From contig JAKSDI010000100.1 in NCBI GenBank assembly GCA_022360175.1, positions 1-64,000 of the forward strand: a stretch of DNA of 64,000 nucleotides, read 5' to 3'. Position 1 is the first letter of the stretch, and each line of letters opens with the position of its first letter. Under the pieces are notes generated by a model. It had not been told where the DNA came from. It ran no database searches and saw only the letters and a list, made by a program, of their open reading frames with translations. The translations under genes and the position numbers were made by a program. This document shows positions 17,890-26,222 of this stretch, piece by piece. Source of the DNA: Chitinophagales bacterium. Its GTDB lineage: Bacteria; Bacteroidota; Bacteroidia; Chitinophagales; Saprospiraceae.

Positions 17890-19134
17890 TTACTTGTCTT
17901 CAAGCAATTCAAATTTTTTCAGATCTGGTGCTCTTTCTCGCTTTCTCGAAAGCTCATATTGATAAATTGTCTTTCCTATTTTTGCCAGCATTGGTAAACC
18001 TATCTCATCATACTCATAGACTCCATCATTATACGTTTGATTTTTATTGACATGAATATTTGCAGCAAGAATAAACTCAACTTTATTTTCAAAGTCTACG
18101 ATATAAGCGACATCTGTTAAAAAACCGTAGGCATCTCCTACTTTATTAAAGATGCGAATCTGATCGGGCATTCTGCCCTTCTTATCACCAAACATTAGAA
18201 ATTTCACATAACTATCCCAATCTGCATACTCTGGATAAGCAGGAGATTTGCTCTCACGTGGCAGCATACTCATATATTTCCATAATAGTTGATAATCTTC
18301 CTCTGTCAAATCAAAACTTTTTCCTTCAGATACGCTTTCTGGAAAAAGGATGGTGGTAAGTAGATCGTGCAAGTCTTGTAAAGAAGCATAGTTTTTATTC
18401 CTAAAATCAAATGGCTCTGCTAAAATCTGCCCTTCATTATCCATACGCGCTACTCCACGTACCTGCTCCTTAAGCCTCAAAGCCGAAGAGAAAGAGCTAT
18501 AAACCTCCTCCTGTTGATAAAGCACATCATCTTCAGCATAAAATTTAACTGGATTCGTATACCGATTACCCACCGTATCAAATCCACTAACCGACAGGCG
18601 ATGTACAATACGTATTTGTTCATACCCTCTCTTATATAGCTCATGATTGATATACTCCTGGCCCAAAAATTCATATAATCGGTTATAGGCATCGTTATCG
18701 CTGACCAGGAATATTTTTTTGATATAATGAGCAATAAACGGTTTTCCCAAAAGGGCAGTCGTATCTTCTATCTTTGATGTCTGAGGCTCTCGAGCAGCCA
18801 GGGTATGCATCATGCTATGCTTATTTACCCCTTCTATTCCCAACTCATTGAGCTTTTGCAATGCCAGGGCTGCTACTGGCATTTTCACGGTACTAGCCGG
18901 ATAGAAATACAAATTTGTGTCAAGCCCATAGGTATAGCTTCTGAAGCTTGGATGGTTGTTTTCATCTCTATCAATTTGTGTATATATAAGCTGTAGCTGA
19001 AATTGCTCTGGCTTACGCATCACTTCTTCCAATTGATTATCGCTGGCACTATGAAGCAATGACTCCAACAAAACATCCTGAGATGCTAAATGACCTGCAA
19101 ATAATACAAATACAGAAAATAAGAATGACTTCAT
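17890..19134 (-). CDS. Class A beta-lactamase-like serine hydrolase (beta-lactamase2 type)
   Basis: This 414-residue exported protein has a signal peptide at 1-19. Its motifs are of class A type: S81-T-V-K84 in YPASTVKMPVAALALQKL, SDN in LVSDNDAYNRLYEFLG, and a K-x-G-like motif KVGDAYGFLTDVAYI. It is longer than classical beta-lactamases (about 290 residues), with an insert between SDN and the third motif, and no typical E166 loop is obvious. It is therefore more likely a peptidase or esterase acting on cell-wall or beta-lactam-like substrates than a resistance enzyme. It lies 33 bases downstream of the dipeptide epimerase gene on the same strand, consistent with murein-peptide salvage. Confidence 0.85.
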   Translation of the reverse strand: MKSFLFSVFVLFAGHLASQDVLLESLLHSASDNQLEEVMRKPEQFQLQLIYTQIDRDENNHPSFRSYTYGLDTNLYFYPASTVKMPVAALALQKLNELGIEGVNKHSMMHTLAAREPQTSKIEDTTALLGKPFIAHYIKKIFLVSDNDAYNRLYEFLGQEYINHELYKRGYEQIRIVHRLSVSGFDTVGNRYTNPVKFYAEDDVLYQQEEVYSSFSSALRLKEQVRGVARMDNEGQILAEPFDFRNKNYASLQDLHDLLTTILFPESVSEGKSFDLTEEDYQLLWKYMSMLPRESKSPAYPEYADWDSYVKFLMFGDKKGRMPDQIRIFNKVGDAYGFLTDVAYIVDFENKVEFILAANIHVNKNQTYNDGVYEYDEIGLPMLAKIGKTIYQYELSRKRERAPDLKKFELLEDK

Positions 19135-19167
19135 TGTCTATAGGTTTTTGCTCGTATTGTCCATGTC

Positions 19168-20184
19168 TTATTTTAATCTAACCCCTGTCCCTGTTCTCTT
19201 AGGGAATACAGCATGCCCATCTACCAAATCAACTCCTTCTGCTGGTTCATCTTTTAACAAGATGGCACCGTCCATATCTACATAATCCAACAGAGGTAAT
19301 AGCTGAGCTATCGCAGAAATACCTACAGATGATTCAGTCATACAGCCTACCATTACTTTTAAGCCTAACTTTTGGGCTTGCTGAATCATTCTTCGAGCAG
19401 GCGTCAAGCCACCACATTTCATTAGTTTGATATTAATTCCATGAAAGAAGCCGTGACAACGTGCCACATCAGCAGGGACATGGCAGCTTTCATCAGCAAT
19501 AATAGGCAGAACACTTTCTGCTTTTACTCGCTTCATTCCCTCCCAATTATCTGCCTTTAAGGGTTGTTCTATAAACTCGACTCCTAATTCTTTCAATCGA
19601 GGAGCATACTCAATAGTTTGTTCTGGTGTCCAGGCAGTGTTGGCATCCACTCGAAAAATAGCATCTGTATGTTCGCGTAAGGCTTCTATAATTTGAATAT
19701 CTCTATCTGTTCCCAACTTCACTTTATACAAAGGCCAGGGCTGCTCTTTCATCTTAGCAATCATATCTGGAATATCTGCCATGCCAATCGTAAAGTTTGA
19801 CATCGGAAGATGTTCCAGTTTTAGTCCCCAATATTCATAAACTGTCTGATTGTGTAGCCTGGCATATAGATCATGAGCTGCCTCATCTAATGCACATAAT
19901 AAAAAAGGATGCTGATTTAAATGTTGGTTTGCAGCTTCCCAAAACTGCTCTGGGTTCTTCAAGGGGATATTTTCGATAATAGGCTTAAGCTCTTCCAACT
20001 GTTGCACCATCTTATCCATAGAAATGCCGTAATAACGTACCTCCGCAGCTTCTCCATAACCAGATACTCCATCCTGCACGAGTTCGACAACCAGGCTATT
20101 CATCACATCTCTGGCTCCGTGGGAAGTTGAAAAAGTATGTTTTAATTGCAGTTGAAAAGTATGTAGGTGTAATTTCATATCCAT
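19168..20184 (-). CDS. Dipeptide epimerase (L-Ala-D/L-Glu epimerase type, enolase superfamily)
   Basis: This enzyme would interconvert L-Ala-D-Glu and L-Ala-L-Glu or a related dipeptide, so that murein-derived peptides can be degraded. Its enolase-superfamily residues are all present: K154-V-K156, metal ligands D180 (FRVDAN), E206 (FIEQPL) and D231 (IIADES), and K253 in INIKLMKCGGL. The length of 338 is normal. The ATG at 20184 or at 20178 could be used; a GTG at 20187 is less likely. It lies upstream of the class-A-like serine hydrolase in the same orientation and is divergent from the ECF sigma gene at 20329. Substrate specificity within the epimerase group is not determinable here. Confidence 0.92.
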   Translation of the reverse strand: MDMKLHLHTFQLQLKHTFSTSHGARDVMNSLVVELVQDGVSGYGEAAEVRYYGISMDKMVQQLEELKPIIENIPLKNPEQFWEAANQHLNQHPFLLCALDEAAHDLYARLHNQTVYEYWGLKLEHLPMSNFTIGMADIPDMIAKMKEQPWPLYKVKLGTDRDIQIIEALREHTDAIFRVDANTAWTPEQTIEYAPRLKELGVEFIEQPLKADNWEGMKRVKAESVLPIIADESCHVPADVARCHGFFHGINIKLMKCGGLTPARRMIQQAQKLGLKVMVGCMTESSVGISAIAQLLPLLDYVDMDGAILLKDEPAEGVDLVDGHAVFPKRTGTGVRLK

Positions 20185-20328
20185 CACTAAAATTAGTTCG
20201 CAAGAATTAAAGATAGACTCTGTAAATCACTTTGCTATTCTATACCAATTAAAATTTTTTTTCTCTTTCAGGCAACCATTTCTCCATTTCCTGCATATAG
20301 TAGGTAAAATGCAAAATAATTATCACGC

Positions 20329-20889
20329 TTGAACAGTCAAAAAGAAGATATTGACCTCGTTTACAGAGCTTTGAAAGGGCAGCAACTTGCTTTCAAAAAG
20401 CTCTATGCAAAACACCAGAGAAGCTTGTTCTTGGTATGCCTGCGCTATGCTAAGGATAAAGCTACAGCAGAGGATTTTCTTCAGGAGGCGTTCATAAGCA
20501 TTTACAAAAACCTTAAAAAATTTGATCAATCAAGAGGTGTATTTGAAGCATGGGCAAAAAGGATTGTTATTAATACTTGCCTGATGCATATTCGCAGGAA
20601 TCGATTATATGCCGTTAATATTACAGGTGAAGAACAAATAGCATCTCAGGCACCTGACATATTATCACAATTATCATTACAAGAGATGTTGCAATTGATT
20701 CAGCAAATGCCATACGGTTATAAAACTATTTTCAACCTTTACGTTATTGATGGTTATTCGCATAATGAGATTGCAGCAGAATTAGGAATTGCAGTAGGGA
20801 CTTCTAAATCCCAATTATTAAAGGCCCGGAATTATTTGAAAAAAAAATTACAGGCTAATCAACAGGTATTCAATTCGGAGCATGGATAG
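20329..20889 (+). CDS. ECF-type RNA polymerase sigma factor
   Basis: This 186-residue sigma-70 family protein has region 2 at about 24-92 (LYAKHQRSLFLVCLRYAKDKATAEDFLQEAFISIYKNL, then RGVFEAWAKRIVINTCLMHIRR) and region 4 at about 120-172 (MPYGYKTIFNLYVIDGYSHNEIAAELGIAVGTSKSQLLKARNYLKKKL). There is an in-frame stop at 20317-20319 and no ATG before residue 84, so TTG 20329 must be the start; this may keep translation low. Its 3' end overlaps the next gene by 8 bases. That gene encodes a protein with a short cytoplasmic head, a membrane helix and a barrel-like domain, the likely anti-sigma partner. The same arrangement recurs at 60-62 kb. Confidence 0.93.
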   Translation: MNSQKEDIDLVYRALKGQQLAFKKLYAKHQRSLFLVCLRYAKDKATAEDFLQEAFISIYKNLKKFDQSRGVFEAWAKRIVINTCLMHIRRNRLYAVNITGEEQIASQAPDILSQLSLQEMLQLIQQMPYGYKTIFNLYVIDGYSHNEIAAELGIAVGTSKSQLLKARNYLKKKLQANQQVFNSEHG

Positions 20890-22309
20890 TTTTGATGACA
20901 TATGGAGAAATCGCTTCAATACCAACAAGGTTGATGAAAGCGAATGGAACGTACCCGATGACGGCGTATGGGAAGGGGTAGCTTCATACATTGAGGCAGA
21001 CAAAAGAAAAAGGAGGGTTTTCATAATCTTGCTGCTTGCTTTTTTATTGCTCCTTACAGGCATACTTGCTGGTGCATACCTCAATACGAAAACGCCTGTT
21101 TCAATTGAACAATTAACACCTCGTGAACAACAGAAAAAATACCCTGAGCAATTATTAATTATGGTAGATTCTCTTTTCTCCTATAAAGTAATACCGGGGA
21201 AGCTACCTACTAATTATCAATCCGATTTGCAAACAACTTTGAAATCACTATCTGAAAACAATCCAATAACTGAATTTAGTAATAATCAAAACAGCAAATC
21301 AACTAAAGCTATTTCGAGAAGTGCCAATTCCTACGTCTCTTCCACAACTGTGGTGTCTCAAAAAAACAAAGCAGCAATACAAGCTAAAACTCATGAAAAG
21401 AGAATGGTTTTTATTGAGGAAAATAGTTTGACTGAAATATTAGGAACAATAAAACGCCTGCCCACATTATCATCATTGATCACATATGAAGAAGAAGTGC
21501 TCGATATGCGGAATCTCAAGCCTATAGAACCCAGATCAACTGCGAATTCCAGAAAATGGTCTATTACATTGGCTAGTGGGAGCACTTTACTGAAGCATCG
21601 AATCAGTGAAAAATACAGCTCGGATTTATCTCCTTTTGATTTCAATTATTCTGATGAATGGGGATGGCATACCAAACTTCAATTGAAGTTTGTCCTTAAT
21701 AATCGACTAGACATATATACCGGATTGAAATACGAACAGCTCAGTAGCACATCTGGCCATAATTCTTCGCTCAATTATAATCCCGATGCGGAAAATACAT
21801 CAATGAATAACGTATATGCTTTAAGCCTGGCCACTCCCTATGGGCTTTCAGATGCTTCCTTCATATTGAGTAGAAACCAGGATTTAGCAGAAGATGTAGA
21901 GCTATTGGTTGATTTCAAATCAAATCATCGCCTGCATAATTACAGCATTCCTTTAGGGGTATCCTTTTATCCATTTGGTAAAAAAGGAAACATACAACCG
22001 GGAATAGAACTGGGACTAGGTATCAACTATCTTAGTACAATCAATAATCAAATAAAAAGCATTGATACACATCACGATGCTATACAATATGCCAATAGTG
22101 ACGAAACAGCCTATAATGCTCCTGTTTTTAAAAATTGGCACTTTGACTACCATATAGGTGCTGGTATAGCTTACCAGATCACTCACACAATAAATGCAAA
22201 CTTAAATTTCAATTTCAGTAGAGGTATAACTCCCATATTCGAACAGGAGAACTACCACACCAGGATCGACCGGTATTCATTAGGCCTGGGTTTAGCTAAG
22301 CGTTTCTGA
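20882..22309 (+). CDS. Putative trans-envelope anti-sigma protein with C-terminal beta-barrel-like domain
   Basis: This 475-residue protein overlaps the ECF sigma gene by 8 bases. The head (1-41) has an acidic/aromatic motif, FDDIWRNRF...VPDDGVWEGVASYI, followed by KRKRR. One membrane helix spans about 43-66. Residues about 67-225 are a polar, Ser/Asn/Lys-rich linker. The C-terminal domain (about 228-475) alternates polar and aromatic residues like an outer-membrane beta-barrel (PorT-like), with strands such as LDIYTGLKYEQL, YSIPLGVSFYPFG and IGAGIAYQI, and ends in ...LGLGLAKRF with the terminal Phe typical of barrels. Analogous proteins in Bacteroidota are annotated only as barrel or hypothetical proteins. 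The anti-sigma role is inferred from the overlap and the head-helix layout. Confidence 0.75.
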   Translation: MDSFDDIWRNRFNTNKVDESEWNVPDDGVWEGVASYIEADKRKRRVFIILLLAFLLLLTGILAGAYLNTKTPVSIEQLTPREQQKKYPEQLLIMVDSLFSYKVIPGKLPTNYQSDLQTTLKSLSENNPITEFSNNQNSKSTKAISRSANSYVSSTTVVSQKNKAAIQAKTHEKRMVFIEENSLTEILGTIKRLPTLSSLITYEEEVLDMRNLKPIEPRSTANSRKWSITLASGSTLLKHRISEKYSSDLSPFDFNYSDEWGWHTKLQLKFVLNNRLDIYTGLKYEQLSSTSGHNSSLNYNPDAENTSMNNVYALSLATPYGLSDASFILSRNQDLAEDVELLVDFKSNHRLHNYSIPLGVSFYPFGKKGNIQPGIELGLGINYLSTINNQIKSIDTHHDAIQYANSDETAYNAPVFKNWHFDYHIGAGIAYQITHTINANLNFNFSRGITPIFEQENYHTRIDRYSLGLGLAKRF

Positions 22310-22392
22310 TACAAACTATAACATAACAAACAAGGATCATTAAAAAAAGCTAGTAAACATTTTACTTGTTCGGGAGACTATTGCTCCCACTA

Positions 22393-22471
22393 TTTTGGCT
22401 ATTAGCAGCGCTAATCAGCCCTTACAATCCTATTTGTTAAACTAAGAGTATGTTTCAATTTAAACAGGCTC
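22393..22471. repeat. Shortened relative of the 328-bp palindromic element
   Basis: TTTGGCTATTA (22395-22405) equals the central part of the 17511-17838 element (17672-17682). The right end TTTAAACAGGCTCT (22459-22472) is the complement of AGAGCCTGTTTAA, close to the element's terminal repeat AGAGCTTGTTTGG. It lies between the barrel gene and the fasciclin gene. The relation is partial, so the call is tentative. Confidence 0.35.
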
Positions 22472-22487
22472 TAAAAATTGAAAACTC

Positions 22488-24431
22488 ATGCGTAAAGCAT
22501 TTTACACTTTCGTACTGTCATTGTTGATGGCAATGACGCTATCATCACAAACTGTAGTAGATATTATTGTAAATAGTAATGATCACAACACATTGGAAGC
22601 AGCCGTAATTGCTGCAGAACTCGCTGATGATCTTAGTGGGGAGGGGCCTTTCACTGTTTTTGCGCCTACAGATGGAGCTTTTGAAGCATTGCCTGATGGT
22701 ACTGTAGATGCACTATTACAAGATCCTACCGGAAATCTTGCGAAAATTCTACTCTACCATGTAGCAAGCGGCACAGCCCTTTCAACCGATCTCTCACATG
22801 GTCAAACAGTAACTACTTTATTGGGGCAAAATATTGAAGTAAGTGTTAATAATGAGGGTGTATTTATCAATGAAGCACGAGTAATATTAGCAGATATACC
22901 TGCGGAAAATGGAGTTGTGCACGTGATTGATGCGGTCATCCTGCCTCCTGCTGCTACTGTAGTGGATGTGGTTGTAAATAGCCCAGTTCATAATACACTC
23001 GAAGCGGCGGTAATTGCTGCAGAGCTTGCTGATGACCTTAGCGGTGCAGGTCCATTCACTGTCTTTGCACCTACTGATGAAGCTTTTGAAGCGCTGCCTG
23101 ATGGTACTGTAGATGCACTACTACAAGATCCTACTGGTGATCTCGCGAAAATTCTACTATACCATGTCGCTGGTGGAGAAGCTTTATCTTCCAGTCTAGC
23201 AAACGGACAAGCAGTTACTACTTTATTAGGACAAGGCATTGAGGTAACTATCAATAATAATGGCGTGTTTATTAATGATGCTCAGGTGAGTATTGCAGAT
23301 ATCAGAACCTTCAATGGTGTTGTACACGTGATTGATGCGGTCATTCTACCTCCTGCTGCTACTGTAGTGGATGTAGTTGTGAATAGCCCGGTTCATAATA
23401 CACTCGAAGCGGCGGTAATTGCCGCAGAGCTTGCTGATGACCTTAGTGGAGAGGGACCTTTTACTGTCTTCGCACCTACTGATGAAGCTTTTGAAGCACT
23501 GCCTGATGGTACTGTAGATGCACTACTACAAGATCCTACTGGTGATCTTGCAAAGATATTACTCTACCATGTCGCTGCTGGTGAAGCTTTATCTTCCAGT
23601 CTTGCTGATGGACAAGCAGTTACTACTTTATTAGGACAAGGCATTGAGGTAACTATCAATAATGAGGGGGTATTTATTAATGATGCTCAGGTAGGCATTG
23701 CGGATATCAGAACTTTCAATGGTGTTGTGCACGTGATTGATGCAGTTATTCTACCTCCTGCCGCTACCGTAGTGGATGTGGTGGTAAATAGTGAAGTCCA
23801 TAATACACTCGAAGCGGCTGTAATTGCTGCAGAGCTTGCTGATGACCTTAGTGGGGAGGGGCCTTTCACGGTCTTCGCACCTACTGATGAAGCTTTTGAA
23901 GCACTGCTTGATGGCACCGTAGATGCACTACTACAGGACCCTACCGGAGACCTCGCGAAAATCCTATTATACCATGTTGTCAGTGGAGAAGCTTTATCTT
24001 CCAGCCTTACTGATGGACAAACCATTACTACACTATTGGAACAAGATATTGAAGTGAGTATCAATAATGATGGTGTATTTATTAACGATGCTCAGGTGAG
24101 TATTGCGGATATCAGAACCTTCAATGGTGTCGTTCATGTAATTGATGCAGTACTATTACCGAATTTGAGTGCTGTCAGAGATTTGGAAAAAGTTTCACTA
24201 TCCATTTATCCTAATCCTGTTAGCGATCAATTGGTGATTGAATTACCACAGTCTCTATTAAATGCAAGAACCAATGCCCAGCTATTAGATGCAAGAGGAA
24301 ATATTGTACAAGAATGGAGAATTGATAACATAAATTCCAGCCTGGATGTGCAAAATTATCCTACAGGCACTTACTTCCTTCTTATCCAAACCAATGAAAG
24401 ATACTCGATCAATAAGTTAGTGATTAAATAG
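22488..24431 (+). CDS. Secreted protein with four fasciclin (FAS1) domains and T9SS sorting domain
   Basis: This 647-residue exported protein has a signal peptide at 1-21 (cleavage after LSSQ). Four FAS1 domains of 135 residues each follow (about 22-156, 157-291, 292-426, 427-561). Each contains the FAS1 H1 and H2 boxes (GPFTVFAPTDEAFEALPDGTV and NGVVHVIDAVILP) and YHV. The last ~80 residues are a type A T9SS sorting domain (YPNPVSDQLVIELP ... YPTGTYFLLIQTNERYSINKLVIK). It is likely exported across the outer membrane and attached to the surface, where FAS1 domains mediate adhesion. The repeats are nearly identical at DNA level (see the repeat entry), suggesting recent duplication or homogenisation. 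Confidence 0.95.
   Translation: MRKAFYTFVLSLLMAMTLSSQTVVDIIVNSNDHNTLEAAVIAAELADDLSGEGPFTVFAPTDGAFEALPDGTVDALLQDPTGNLAKILLYHVASGTALSTDLSHGQTVTTLLGQNIEVSVNNEGVFINEARVILADIPAENGVVHVIDAVILPPAATVVDVVVNSPVHNTLEAAVIAAELADDLSGAGPFTVFAPTDEAFEALPDGTVDALLQDPTGDLAKILLYHVAGGEALSSSLANGQAVTTLLGQGIEVTINNNGVFINDAQVSIADIRTFNGVVHVIDAVILPPAATVVDVVVNSPVHNTLEAAVIAAELADDLSGEGPFTVFAPTDEAFEALPDGTVDALLQDPTGDLAKILLYHVAAGEALSSSLADGQAVTTLLGQGIEVTINNEGVFINDAQVGIADIRTFNGVVHVIDAVILPPAATVVDVVVNSEVHNTLEAAVIAAELADDLSGEGPFTVFAPTDEAFEALLDGTVDALLQDPTGDLAKILLYHVVSGEALSSSLTDGQTITTLLEQDIEVSINNDGVFINDAQVSIADIRTFNGVVHVIDAVLLPNLSAVRDLEKVSLSIYPNPVSDQLVIELPQSLLNARTNAQLLDARGNIVQEWRIDNINSSLDVQNYPTGTYFLLIQTNERYSINKLVIK
22551..24170 (+). repeat. 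Four tandem 405-bp DNA repeats encoding FAS1 domains
   Basis: Copies begin at 22551, 22956, 23361 and 23766, exactly 405 bases (135 codons) apart. All start with a form of ACTGTAGTGGATGTGGTTGT. Copies 2, 3 and 4 share long identical stretches; copy 1 is more diverged. In-frame exact periodicity allows gain or loss of whole domains by recombination. Confidence 0.9.
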
Positions 24432-24581
24432 CAGTACTTACAGATGCAGTCATTCTGATTTCGTAAGATAGAACTTGTGAGTGGGTGATTTAAGGTGGAA
24501 TCGATGTAGTGAAAAGGCTGGTTTTTGAGTGGAACTGTCTTAAAAGTTGAGAATTTAAAGCGATCGTAAAATATTATTTTA

Positions 24582-24656
24582 TCCTCCCCTTTAATCCCCC
24601 TCCAAAGGGGGACAATACTTAAGAGAATATCCCCCTTTGGAGGGGGCGGGGGAGGA
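24582..24656. terminator. G/C-rich hairpin (CCCCCTCCAAAGGGGGA family)
   Basis: Arms 24596-24612 (CCCCCTCCAAAGGGGGA) and 24630-24646 are perfectly complementary, and outer arms TCCTCCCC (24582-24589) / GGGGAGGA (24649-24656) extend the structure. It lies between the convergent fasciclin and PAP2 genes, so it can act as a bidirectional terminator. Similar C-run/G-run palindromes (43882-43985) suggest a dispersed repeat family. Confidence 0.7.
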
Positions 24657-24734
24657 TTTAAAATTTTATTTTGCAATAAATTGTATAACACTTCTTTTAA
24701 ACAGCTCCAACTATCTCAAAACCAGCCTTGTTTT

Positions 24735-25505
24735 TTAATTACCTATTTGATGAATTTCGGGAACCAGGTATCCTATTGTAGCTCCAACGATAAAGCCGGT
24801 TAATACATCTGTGAAATAGTGTTTACCTGCTTTGACGCGCAAAAAACCAGTAGTAGCAGGTATGAGTACAGCAGAAGACCATACTACAGGTTTCCATTTA
24901 CTATCCGGATAATAATCAGAATAGAGCTTTGCAGTCAGAAAATACATGCTGGCTACGGTAGAGGTATGCCCTGAGAAAAAAGAAGCACGAGCTGATTTTG
25001 TCAACTTCTTATTAATCTCAGCAAATTCATTATAGACATAAGGGCGTTTCCGTTTTACTATAACCTTAGTCAAATCAGTAAGCCCAGTATTCAATAAAAG
25101 CACTTCTAAAGCAAATAAACTACTCTTGCCAAAATCTTTTCGGCTCCGTTCACCAGCAAGCATTGTAAGAGGCATAGCAATTGAGCTTTGCAATAACAAA
25201 TCACTCATTTTTTTTGCACGCATTGAATAGTTATAAGTTGCCTTTTGATCAATAGCAAAAATATCTTGTCGTTTTAAAAGTTCTAATTGCTCTATTGTAA
25301 GCGGTTCAAGCTTTCGATACTTAATTCTACTTACTGTCAGCAAGCCAATCGAACTTCCAATAATCAAGCTTTCCTTCCCTCTATCCAATTGATAAGGAGA
25401 TTGCCCCTCAGACATAGTTGGCAATAAAAATATCAATAGTAGAAAACACAATAATTTAGGCATATGATAAAATTGATTTAAGAACATGTTTAAAATAGTG
25501 TACAT
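24735..25505 (-). CDS. PAP2 superfamily phosphatase
   Basis: This 256-residue membrane-associated or periplasmic lipid or small-molecule phosphatase has all three PAP2 signature motifs: KVIVKRKRPY, SFFSGHTSTVAS and RVKAGKHYFTDVLTGFIVG. It would hydrolyse phosphate monoesters such as phosphatidic acid or undecaprenyl diphosphate. The start at 25505 overlaps the stop of the upstream gene by one base (TAATG), favouring coupled translation. An internal ATG at 25463 gives a cleaner signal peptide (MPKLLCFLLLIFLLPTMSEG), so the start is uncertain. The upstream partner is a small unknown membrane protein. Confidence 0.88.
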   Translation of the reverse strand: MYTILNMFLNQFYHMPKLLCFLLLIFLLPTMSEGQSPYQLDRGKESLIIGSSIGLLTVSRIKYRKLEPLTIEQLELLKRQDIFAIDQKATYNYSMRAKKMSDLLLQSSIAMPLTMLAGERSRKDFGKSSLFALEVLLLNTGLTDLTKVIVKRKRPYVYNEFAEINKKLTKSARASFFSGHTSTVASMYFLTAKLYSDYYPDSKWKPVVWSSAVLIPATTGFLRVKAGKHYFTDVLTGFIVGATIGYLVPEIHQIGN

Positions 25506-26083
25506 TAAAATCCTTTTGCTTTTTGATTCTTGTACTTCTCCAATAAATACTCGATGGCATAAAATTCGTACTTATGTATATAATCATCCAGGATTTGTTG
25601 TAAATCACCACTTGTCACATTACTCTTATATTTATTGAAATTGGTTAGTACATCAAACCAATAGTGGAAATATATTAAATCATCAAATTTTAAGACACCT
25701 GCTTTTTCAAAAGAGGATAATTTGCCAAAAAAATCAAAAAAATTGTCAAAAGCATCTCTGATTTCCATTTCTTCATTGGTGAAATTTTCCAAATCATCGA
25801 TGGGGTAGTATTTCAGAATTTGTAACAAGTCTTCGTTTTGAAATAGGATGACCGTATCACTCAGCTCTATCTTCCTTTCATCATAATCAACTATTTCTTT
25901 GACCAAATCGATTTGAGGATTCTTTTCAAATGAATCAATTAACTCTAACAGGAGTTTTCCTTTTTGCCATTGCTGGCTTACCCGAAATTCATATATCCCC
26001 CAAAACAGCCCACATAATGAAAGAACGGCTCCAATGATTTTTAGAATAGTCGTAATTCTGATTTTAGGTGTTGCATTTTCCAT
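25505..26083 (-). CDS. Small single-helix membrane protein of unknown function
   Basis: This 192-residue protein has one membrane helix at about 13-31 (LKIIGAVLSLCGLFWGIYEF), then a soluble, acidic, aromatic-rich helical domain (about 38-192) predicted to face the cytoplasm or periplasm. The helix-then-QQWQKGKLLLELIDSF layout resembles DUF4760-type hypothetical proteins, but I cannot assign it. It is upstream of, and overlaps by one base, the PAP2 phosphatase gene; the two are probably co-transcribed. A hairpin at 26088-26127 separates it from the AraC regulator gene. Confidence 0.65.
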   Translation of the reverse strand: MENATPKIRITTILKIIGAVLSLCGLFWGIYEFRVSQQWQKGKLLLELIDSFEKNPQIDLVKEIVDYDERKIELSDTVILFQNEDLLQILKYYPIDDLENFTNEEMEIRDAFDNFFDFFGKLSSFEKAGVLKFDDLIYFHYWFDVLTNFNKYKSNVTSGDLQQILDDYIHKYEFYAIEYLLEKYKNQKAKGF

Positions 26084-26087
26084 GATA

Positions 26088-26127
26088 ATAACTTTTAAAA
26101 AGTATTCGGACGACTTTTTAAAGTTAT
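26088..26127. terminator. Imperfect AT-rich hairpin
   Basis: ATAACTTTTAAAAAGT (26088-26103) pairs with ACTTTTTAAAGTTAT (26113-26127) with one bulge, around a 9-base loop. It lies between the AraC gene (upstream, leftward) and the small membrane protein gene, in a position to end AraC transcription or to act as an operator. Confidence 0.45.
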
Positions 26128-26222
26128 AAAAAACAGAAGAGAATAAGAGCCCTCTTTTTATGCTAGGGTGTCTATTGTTTTGGAGATGCTATATTTGATT
26201 TTTTCAAAAAAGACCTACGATT

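Noticed and set aside
22988..24064. Open frames on the minus strand of the fasciclin repeats
   Set aside because: They are antisense shadows repeating with the 405-bp period of the plus-strand domains.
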